NCBI GenBank assembly: GCA_002347645.1 | Contig: DDYF01000034.1 | Coordinates: 1 to 64,000, forward strand | From: Thermoleophilia bacterium UBA2241 | GTDB lineage: Bacteria > Actinomycetota > Thermoleophilia > UBA2241 | DNA length: 64,000 nucleotides | Reading direction: 5' to 3' | Shown: positions 16,222 to 22,852 of the stretch, in pieces | Layout of the letters: every line of letters starts with the position of its first letter | Position numbering within the stretch: the stretch's first letter is position 1 | Notes under the pieces: generated by a model | Databases searched by the model: none | What the model was told of the DNA's origin: nothing | What the model saw: only the letters and a program-made list of their open reading frames with translations | Position numbers and translations under genes: made by a program

Positions 16222-18420
16222 GTGCCGGATGTCCTGAGTCAGACGCCAATGCGGGAGCGCCGAGCGGTACTCGCAGCGTTCTCCCGCGCCCTGGGTCGGG
16301 AGCTGCACAACCTGCATTCCGCCGGCCTCGAGCGCTATCCTCAGTTCGTCTTCCAGCAGCTCTACAACCGGCTGCAGTGGGAGGACGGGCCGGTGGCCCC
16401 AGTACTCGAGCCACAGGTCCGCCGGCGCGCTACGCCTGAAGCCCCCCCGTGGCTGCACCAACTCACGCGCGTTTGCGAATCGTCGGCCTATGTCCGCACC
16501 CTGGCCTTTCACGCGGACGTCTGCGCCTGCAGCGTCTCCCCCGACGGGGCGACGGTGCTCTCGGCGGGCGGCCGAAGCCTGAAGCTCTGGGACGCGGACA
16601 CGGGCGAGACGCGCGCCACCCTGGAGGGTCACAAGGACCAGGTGAGAGGCTGCGCTTTCTCACCCGACGCCCGCACCGTCCTTTCGGCGAGCGACGACAA
16701 GACCCTCAAGCTCTGGGACGCGGACACGGGCGAGGAGCGCCGCACCCTCGTCGGGCACACGGGAGTCGTGGCGGCCTGCGACTTCTCGCCCGACGGACGG
16801 ACGATCGTCTCGGCGAGCGGGGACCAGACCCTGAGGCTCTGGGATGCTCAGACGGGCGCTGAACGCCTCACCCTGACCGGGCACACCGGCGCTCTGAGCG
16901 CCTGCGCCTTCTCGCCTGACGGCCGGACGGTGGTCTCGGCCAGCTACGACGAGACCCTGAAGCTCTGGGACGCGCGCACGGGAGAGGAGCGCCGCACCCT
17001 TGCGGGGCACGAGGAGTTCGTGGAGGCCTGCGCCTTCTCGCCTGACGGGGAGACGGTCGTCTCGGCGAGCTACGACAGGTGTTTGAAGCTCTGGGGCGCG
17101 CACAGCGGCGAGGAGCGCGCCACCCTGGAAGGTCACAAGCATTGGGTCACAGGCTGCGCCTTCTCCCCCGACGGCGAGACGGTCGTGTCGGCGAGCAGGG
17201 ACGGGACCCTGAAGCTCTGGGACGCACGCACGGGGGAGGAGCGACGCACCCTCGTCGGGCACACTTCTGTCAGCGCCTGCGCCTTCTCCCCCGACGGCGT
17301 GACGATCGTATCGGCGGGGGACGGGGACCTTCGGCTGTGGGACGCGCGCGCAGACCAGGAGCGCCTCTTCTCCTCCTCCGGCCACGAGGACGCCGTCACG
17401 GCCTGCGCCTTCTCGCCTGATGGGCGGACGATCGCCTCGGGAAGCCACGATGAGACCGTCAAGCTCTGGGACGCGCAGGCGGGAGCAGAGCGCCTCACCT
17501 TCCACGGGCATACCGGCCATGTCAGCGTGTGCACCTTCTCACCCGACGGGGAGACGGTCGTCTCGGCGGGTTGGGACGGTACGGTCAAGCTCTGGGACGT
17601 GAGCACGGGCGCGGAGCGCCGCACCCTCGGCCGGCAAGGTGGCCATGTCGACGCCTGCGCCGTCTCGCCCGACGGCAAGTCGATCCTCTCAGCGGCGGCC
17701 GGAGCCCTGAGGATCTGGGACGCCGGCTCCGGCGAGCTGCGGCTCACCGTCGACGGACCCGAGACAATGGCCGGCCCGGCGAGGGTGGGCGCCTGCGCCT
17801 TCTCCGCTGACGGAAGGACGATCATCTCGGCAAGTCTCGGCATCACCCTCAACACGTGGGACGTGCAGACGGGAGAGGAGGGCCGGACCGCGAGGGGCAA
17901 GGCGGGCTATGTCGACGTCTACGCGTTCTCGCCCGACGGGACGGCGGTCGTGTCGGCGAGTCGCGGTGGCATCCTCCGGCTGTGGGACGTCGACACAGGA
18001 TCGTTGCGCGTCACCATCACCGGGCACACGGACACGGTCGGGGCCTGCGCCATCTCGCCCGACGGGTCGGCGGTCGCCTCGGCGGGGCACGACAGGACCC
18101 TGAGGCTATGGGACGCGCGGACCGGCGCTGAGGTCGTGAGCTTCACTGCTCCCGGCGCCCTCGGCGCCTGCGCCCTCAGCCCGGCCGGTGACCGCGTTTG
18201 CTGCGGGGATGGCGCCGGGATCGTGTACATCCTGGAACCGATGGGAGCCCTCGGTGCGGTCTTGCCGCAGACCGGGGCCGTGAAGCCTCGGGTCACCGGA
18301 GACGGGGACGAGGCGGCTAGTTCCGACGGCGACTTCGTCTGCCGCCACTGCGGTGCCGCCGCCCAGCGCGGCGCGCTCTGGTGCCCGGCCTGCGGGCGGG
18401 ACCTCGAGACGGCTCGATGA
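16222..18420 (+). CDS. 14-blade WD40 protein with linker and zinc ribbon
   Basis: A 732-residue protein. Residues 1-85 form the linker domain: AFSRALGRELHNL, then FVFQQLYNRLQWEDGP and PPWLHQL. Fourteen WD40 units of about 42 residues follow, enough for two seven-bladed propellers. Many are near the consensus AFSPDGRTVVSAS, LKLWDARTGEERRTL, GHT. The last blade ends CALSPAGDRVC. After a linker the C terminus is a zinc ribbon, FVCRHCGAAAQRGALWC-PACGRDLE. GTG 16222 follows copy B by 20 bases; an in-frame ATG 27 bases on is an alternative. There is no enzymatic domain. The very regular repeats suggest recent amplification. A sensor or adaptor role with the DUF4062-NACHT ATPase is inferred. Confidence 0.82.
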   Translation: MPDVLSQTPMRERRAVLAAFSRALGRELHNLHSAGLERYPQFVFQQLYNRLQWEDGPVAPVLEPQVRRRATPEAPPWLHQLTRVCESSAYVRTLAFHADVCACSVSPDGATVLSAGGRSLKLWDADTGETRATLEGHKDQVRGCAFSPDARTVLSASDDKTLKLWDADTGEERRTLVGHTGVVAACDFSPDGRTIVSASGDQTLRLWDAQTGAERLTLTGHTGALSACAFSPDGRTVVSASYDETLKLWDARTGEERRTLAGHEEFVEACAFSPDGETVVSASYDRCLKLWGAHSGEERATLEGHKHWVTGCAFSPDGETVVSASRDGTLKLWDARTGEERRTLVGHTSVSACAFSPDGVTIVSAGDGDLRLWDARADQERLFSSSGHEDAVTACAFSPDGRTIASGSHDETVKLWDAQAGAERLTFHGHTGHVSVCTFSPDGETVVSAGWDGTVKLWDVSTGAERRTLGRQGGHVDACAVSPDGKSILSAAAGALRIWDAGSGELRLTVDGPETMAGPARVGACAFSADGRTIISASLGITLNTWDVQTGEEGRTARGKAGYVDVYAFSPDGTAVVSASRGGILRLWDVDTGSLRVTITGHTDTVGACAISPDGSAVASAGHDRTLRLWDARTGAEVVSFTAPGALGACALSPAGDRVCCGDGAGIVYILEPMGALGAVLPQTGAVKPRVTGDGDEAASSDGDFVCRHCGAAAQRGALWCPACGRDLETAR
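16510..18130 (+). repeat. Tandem ~126-bp WD40-coding repeats
   Basis: About 13 units of 120-138 bp encode the blades. Conserved sub-blocks such as AAGCTCTGGGACGC and GCCTGCGCCTTCTC recur each unit, so blades could be gained or lost by recombination. Confidence 0.7.
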
Positions 18421-18512
18421 GGGCGGGATCCTGAGTCGGTGGGCCCGCGTCGTCCGTCAGCAGGGACTCACCGCGCTGACGAGACCAAGAAGCTGCTGGG
18501 AGTGTGGATCTG

Positions 18513-18908
18513 ATGAGGCCTCTGCCGTGTCTCTTCGGAATGCACCTCTGGGACCACTGCCGCTGCGCACGATGCGGGGCGCTGCGTGACCACGAGCACG
18601 ACTGGCAGGGGACCTGCACGTGCGCCGTCTGCGGAGCCACCAGGAACGAACACCACCAGTGGGTCGGATGCCGATGCCGGATGTGCGGCGCGGAGTTGCA
18701 TAAGTTCATCCCCGCCGGCCCCGAAGAGCACAGCTGCCGGCGGTGCGGCCTCGTCGAGCCGCATGCGCTCGTGACCGATGCGCGCTGGGAGGACTGGGGT
18801 GGGTGGGACTCGATCGGGCCGTGGCGGGCGCAGGAGAACGAGTATCTGATCTGTCGCCGGTGCGGGTGGGAGGAGTTCGTCAAGTCCACGGGGAGGATCC
18901 AGGTCTAG
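18513..18908 (+). CDS. Cys-rich repeated zinc-binding protein
   Basis: A 131-residue protein with about 16 Cys, arranged as repeated modules: CRCARCGALRDHEHDW, CTCAVCGATRNEHHQW, CRCRMCGAELH, then CRRCG and a final ICRRCGWEEF. Each CxCxxCG plus HxW unit looks like a small zinc knuckle; similar repeats occur in uncharacterised bacterial proteins. No enzymatic domain is seen. ATG 18513 is preceded at 11 bases by GGGAG; GTG 18504 is an alternative. It lies 92 bases after the WD40-zinc-ribbon gene in the same direction and before copies C and D, so it is probably part of that operon. Confidence 0.65.
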   Translation: MRPLPCLFGMHLWDHCRCARCGALRDHEHDWQGTCTCAVCGATRNEHHQWVGCRCRMCGAELHKFIPAGPEEHSCRRCGLVEPHALVTDARWEDWGGWDSIGPWRAQENEYLICRRCGWEEFVKSTGRIQV

Positions 18909-19054
18909 GACGTCCTGCTCCAGACGCCTGGGGTGCAGAGGCACCTGTCCGGTACGCGGAGCGCTGGACCGCTTCAGTCGTGCGTGGCACGATGGAGACG
19001 AGCTCAGCGAACGGGCAGGCCCCCTGGGGGGTCACCGGCGAGAAGGATGAGGAC

Positions 19055-19420
19055 ATGGGTCTCGACACCTATCCGTCGCGAGGTCCGGGCGAGTGCGTCC
19101 TGACGCCAGAGGATGAAGCGGCACTGGCCGAGCTCGGCCTTCCGCTCTGCGGCTTCGGCCTGCACGCGAGCTTCCGCGGCAAGGTCTACGAGGATGTCGT
19201 GAACCGCGTCACCGGTGGCGCCCGGTCCCTCTACGAGCTGTGGATGCCGCCCGAGGGCGTCGCCGAGATGGCGGCGGCGTTCGAGGCCTGCGACCCGGAA
19301 GCGGTCGCGCAGGCCTCGAAGGGCGATTACTACCCGGCCACCGCCGACGAGGTCAGAGCGCTGCGCCGCCTGTTCCGGCTCTTCGCCGACCTCGGCCTCG
19401 GCCTGTACGCGGACGTCTGA
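19055..19420 (+). CDS. Island small-protein family, copy C (121 residues)
   Basis: Family member with SRGPGECVLTPEDE, SFRGKVYEDVVNRVTGG, LWMPPEGVAEMAAAFEACD, then TADEVRALRRLFRLFADLG. ATG 19055 follows GGATGAGG. It precedes copy D by only 16 bases; the two share the AEMAAAFEACDPEAVAQA block almost exactly, so they are a recent tandem duplication. The function is unknown. Confidence 0.75.
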   Translation: MGLDTYPSRGPGECVLTPEDEAALAELGLPLCGFGLHASFRGKVYEDVVNRVTGGARSLYELWMPPEGVAEMAAAFEACDPEAVAQASKGDYYPATADEVRALRRLFRLFADLGLGLYADV

Positions 19421-19436
19421 GGCACGAGGTCGCACG

Positions 19437-19796
19437 GTGGGACTCGACACCTCCGCCTCGCGTGAGCCCGACCGCATTGTCCTGACGCCGGAGGACGAGA
19501 CCGTGTTCAAAGCGCTGCGCCTCCCGCTGTGCGAGTGGATCGGCGACGGCTCGTTCCGCGGCAAGGTCTACATCGACGTGGTCGACGCCGTCGCCGGAGT
19601 CTGCCTGACCGCGGACTGGATCACGCCCGAGGAGGTCGCCGAGATGGCGGCGGCCTTCGAGGCCTGCGACCCGGAAGCGGTCGCGCAGGCCACGGCCGAC
19701 GACCGCTACGACACGAGCGCCGACGAGGTGCGCGCCCTGCGACGATTGCTGCGCATCTGCGCCGATCGTGGCCTTGGGCTCGTGGGGTCGTGGTGA
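19437..19796 (+). CDS. Island small-protein family, copy D (119 residues)
   Basis: Tandem sister of copy C: SREPDRIVLTPEDE, SFRGKVYIDVVDAVAG, TPEEVAEMAAAFEACDPEAV, SADEVRALRRLLRICADRG. GTG 19437 has GAGG 7-10 bases upstream. It converges with the minus-strand WD40-helical operon that ends at 19879. The function is unknown. Confidence 0.75.
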   Translation: MGLDTSASREPDRIVLTPEDETVFKALRLPLCEWIGDGSFRGKVYIDVVDAVAGVCLTADWITPEEVAEMAAAFEACDPEAVAQATADDRYDTSADEVRALRRLLRICADRGLGLVGSW

Positions 19797-19878
19797 GGGC
19801 CGAGCCGGGGCGCCGGGTTGCGGGTCGGGCCTTCGCCCTGCCTCACGCGCCGGTCGGCGCCCAGCCCGCGTCGATGCC

Positions 19879-20322
19879 TCAGCCTCCGGCGCTGCGCAGG
19901 CGCGCGAACAAGCTCTCGTAGCCGGAGGCGTACTGCTCGTACGCGCCGGCGCTCTTGAGGTGGTCGACGGATCTCTCAAGGGCCATGATCGCGTCGTCGA
20001 CGTCGCCGTGCTTCTCGAGCAGGAGCGCGAGCCGCGAGTAGTCGCCGGCCGTCGCGACGGTGTTGGGCGCGCTCTGCTCGGCGAGCTGGCACAGGCGCGT
20101 CATGCGCTGGGCGGCGACGTCCAGCATCCCGAGTCCCTCGTACACTTCAGCCGCGTTCCCCAGGAACTCCATCATCTCGTCGGGCGAGACGGCGGCGCCG
20201 AGCGCGTCGACGTTGCGCTCGGCGAGCTTCACGTAGATGACGGCCGCGGCTCGCGAGTCGTCGCCACTTCGCGCGACTTGGATGGCCTGACCCATCAACT
20301 GCATCGTCTCGACGTCGATCAC
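19879..20322 (-). CDS. Small TPR-like helical protein
   Basis: A 147-residue all-helical protein with TPR-like pairs: LGNAAEVYEGLGMLDVAAQR, then YSRLALLLEKHGDVDDAIM and a C-terminal SGYESLFARLRSAGG. GTG 20322 overlaps the stop of the minus-strand WD40 gene by 4 bases, so the two are translationally coupled. This mirrors the TPR-WD40 pair at 7.5-10.3 kb with gene order reversed. It is a likely binding partner of the WD40 protein. Confidence 0.65.
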   Translation of the reverse strand: MIDVETMQLMGQAIQVARSGDDSRAAAVIYVKLAERNVDALGAAVSPDEMMEFLGNAAEVYEGLGMLDVAAQRMTRLCQLAEQSAPNTVATAGDYSRLALLLEKHGDVDDAIMALERSVDHLKSAGAYEQYASGYESLFARLRSAGG

Positions 20323-22415
20323 CGTCGACCCCCTTCTCTCGTCCCGCGCAGCTGGAACACCCTCAAGCAGCCGGCCGTGTCCCCCGTGCAGAGGAGAACG
20401 CCTTCGCGCGACTCCACGACGCACACACTGTACACGGCTCCGCTGACGGGGACGTGTGCGACGACCCGCCGAGCGACGACGTCCCATAACGTCGCACCGT
20501 CCGTGGCGCCGATCGCGATGGTCCGTGGCCCGGAGGCTGCGGCCGCGTAGACGGCCTGGTTCAGCTCGTGCGACCCGAAGGTCGCGTGGCGCACGCGATC
20601 GAGCGTCGCCTCCACGCCCGGCAGCGTGGCGTCGAACGCGGCCACGCGGCCGTCGACGAAGACCGCAGCGGCGTGCCGGCCGTCCAGCGCCACAGTGGCC
20701 ACCACGCCCTCCCCGCCTCCTCGGACCGCGGTCCTCACGCCGCTCGCCGGGTCCCAGATCAGGAGCGAGTCCTTCGCGCCGAGTGCGACTTGGCCGCCGG
20801 GCAACCAGGACGCGCTCATGACTTGGTCGGGAGCGAGGCTGGTCTTCGCCCGCGTCAGCACCCCGCCGCCGAACACGCGCCGCGAGATCACGACCGCGCC
20901 GTCGATGCCGGAGGTCAGGAGGTCGCGACCGTCGACGCTCCACGAGCAAGAGGTCAGCCACCCCTCATGGCAGGGCCATCGTTGTTCGAGCTCGAACGAC
21001 GCCCGTTCGACCAGGCACACCTCGCCGCTGGGACAGCCGACGGCGAGGTGGGCGCCGGTGCTCGGCGGCGCGGAGACGCGGAATGGGCCTTGGCCTGCGT
21101 CGATCGATCCGCTTTCCATCACCCCGCCCTGAAGAGGGTCGCAGCGAACGATCTTGCCGTAGCCGTCGGCGGCGACCACGGTACCTCCGGACTCGGCCAC
21201 CGCACTCCACACCGGGCCGAGAAAGACCGGCGCCTCGAGATCGGCGTGGCCTTCGCCCAGGGGTCTGCCGACATCGAAGACGCGCACGGTGTTGTCGGCG
21301 GACCCCGTCGCCACGCGGTCGGGCGAGAGAAACGCGCACGCGAAGACGGCGCTCCCGTGTCCGCCGAGCCGGGCTACGGGCGCGAGCCCGTCGGCGGACC
21401 AGATCGCGACCGCGCCATCGGTCCCTCCCGTCGCCACGCGCGTGCCGTCTGCGGAGACCGCACATCCGTTCGCCTCCCCTCTGTGGGCGCCGCGCACGCG
21501 CGCGATCTCGCGCAGCGTGTCCACCGCCCACAGCGACACGTCGCCGTCGCCGTGCGCGACGGCGAAGCGTGCATCGCCGGGGAACATCGCGACCTTGAAG
21601 CAGTTGGAGCCGGTCTGGGCGCGCCGTGCCACGGCGCCCGTCGCGATGTCGGTCACGCAAAGGAAGCCGTCGCGTCCGCCGGACACCACATACGCCCCAT
21701 CCGGGGTGAACGCGACTGAGTTCGCGCGGTCCCCGTGAGCCTGGATGCCGCACACCAGGCGAGGCTCCGAGAGACTGCCCACCCTCACGCCGCCGTCGTA
21801 GCATGCCGTCGCGAAAAGCCCACGCCCCTCGTGGACGGCGCAGCCGCGCACCTCGTCGGGGTGCTCGAAGGCCCGCTCCATCTTGTGGGAGTCGAGGTCC
21901 CAGACGCAGGCGAGGCGGTCTCCTCCGCAGGAGAGCGCCTTTCGATCCTGTCCCCAGAAGACGCAGCCATACACGTAGGCGCCGCGTGCATCGAGGCCTG
22001 CGACCCGGCGGCCCGTTTCGCCGTCCCACAGGTAGAGCATCCCGTCCCGTCCGCCGGTGAGGAGCAGCTTGCCGGACGCGCTCACCGATAGAGCGAGCAC
22101 CCAGTCCGCGTGGCCCTGCAGCACGAGTTCGGCCATGTCCCGGGGTGCCCACAACTGCCGCAGCCAAGGGGTGGTCAGGCGCGTTGCGGTCGTCGCGCAC
22201 CGGTCGAGCAACGCGACGGTGTCGGCTGCTCGCGCATCCGCGCGGGCGCGGTTGTGCACTTGCTGCCAAGCCAGCTCCGGGTACCGCGTGACGTTGTGCC
22301 GCTCTCGGCCAAGCGCGTCCTTGAGGTCGGAAAGCACCCCGCGTCGATCGACGAGCGTACCTGGCAAGCCGCCGGCTCCCTTCGGTGTGGGCCACGTGTC
22401 GCAGCCTTCCCGCAT
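20319..22415 (-). CDS. WD40 protein with NLR-type linker (minus strand)
   Basis: About 698 residues. The N terminus has the island linker: VLSDLKDALGRERHNV, RYPELAWQQVHNRARA and TPWLRQLWAPRDM. About 13-14 WD-type blades follow (LVLQGHADWVLALSVS, LYLWDGETGRRVAGL, VRVFDVGRP). No zinc ribbon follows. Blades are more diverged than in the two zinc-ribbon paralogues. The start is uncertain: ATG 22415 overlaps a TACAAT -10-like hexamer, while TTG 22367 has AAGGGAG upstream and would leave a lead of the length seen in paralogues. It is coupled to the downstream helical gene and divergent from copy E. Confidence 0.75.
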   Translation of the reverse strand: MREGCDTWPTPKGAGGLPGTLVDRRGVLSDLKDALGRERHNVTRYPELAWQQVHNRARADARAADTVALLDRCATTATRLTTPWLRQLWAPRDMAELVLQGHADWVLALSVSASGKLLLTGGRDGMLYLWDGETGRRVAGLDARGAYVYGCVFWGQDRKALSCGGDRLACVWDLDSHKMERAFEHPDEVRGCAVHEGRGLFATACYDGGVRVGSLSEPRLVCGIQAHGDRANSVAFTPDGAYVVSGGRDGFLCVTDIATGAVARRAQTGSNCFKVAMFPGDARFAVAHGDGDVSLWAVDTLREIARVRGAHRGEANGCAVSADGTRVATGGTDGAVAIWSADGLAPVARLGGHGSAVFACAFLSPDRVATGSADNTVRVFDVGRPLGEGHADLEAPVFLGPVWSAVAESGGTVVAADGYGKIVRCDPLQGGVMESGSIDAGQGPFRVSAPPSTGAHLAVGCPSGEVCLVERASFELEQRWPCHEGWLTSCSWSVDGRDLLTSGIDGAVVISRRVFGGGVLTRAKTSLAPDQVMSASWLPGGQVALGAKDSLLIWDPASGVRTAVRGGGEGVVATVALDGRHAAAVFVDGRVAAFDATLPGVEATLDRVRHATFGSHELNQAVYAAAASGPRTIAIGATDGATLWDVVARRVVAHVPVSGAVYSVCVVESREGVLLCTGDTAGCLRVFQLRGTREGGRR

Positions 22416-22419
22416 TGTA
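22414..22419 (-). promoter_or_regulatory. Candidate -10 for the minus-strand WD40 operon
   Basis: TACAAT reads on the minus strand across the ATG at 22415. If used, translation would begin at TTG 22367, about 40 bases after the transcription start. Confidence 0.35.
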
Positions 22420-22519
22420 CTGCGCGAGGGTCGCGCGGCCGTGGCCACCGCATCGTGTACTGTTGACTGGTGTCTGGCGGTCGGCGAAAGCACGACGGGT
22501 GGCAGGTGGTGCCCCGAAC

Positions 22520-22840
22520 ATGAGCCTCGACATGTACGCCTCGCGCTCGCAGGACGACATCGTCCTGACCCCCGAGGCGGAGGCCGCCTTCGCGCAGCTC
22601 AAGGTGCACGTCCACGCGTGGGACGGCACCGGCTCGTTCGGCGCCAGACGGTACATCGAGCTCGTCGACCGGGTCGCCAGGGTCGTGCTCGGCTACAGGT
22701 GGATCCCGCCCGACGACGTCGCGCGCGAGAGCGCCGCAGACACCTACCCGGCGACGGCGGACCAGGTCCGCGGGCTTGCGCCAGCTCCTCCTTCTCTGCG
22801 CGACGCGCGGACTTGGCCTCCTGGGGATGTGACGGGGTGA
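22520..22840 (+). pseudogene. Island small-protein family, copy E (deleted and frameshifted)
   Basis: The first 75 codons match the family (SRSQDDIVLTPEAE, SFGARRYIELVDRVARVVLG, RWIPPDDV). The MAAAFEARDPEE block is missing, an in-frame loss of roughly 19 residues compared with copy B. An extra T near 22775-22776 shifts the frame after TADQVRGL. Removing it restores RQLLLLCATRGLGLLGM and a stop at 22830-22832. The read frame ends at 22840 with an unrelated tail. It lies 12 bases before a WD40-zinc-ribbon gene, in the place of copy B. It is either a decaying gene or, for the frameshift only, a sequencing error. Confidence 0.65.
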
Positions 22841-22852
22841 GGAACGCCGCTC

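Noticed and set aside
16510..18130. Regular repeats that might look like a CRISPR array or direct-repeat locus
   Set aside because: The ~126-bp units encode WD40 blades in one continuous frame; spacing and content do not fit CRISPR.
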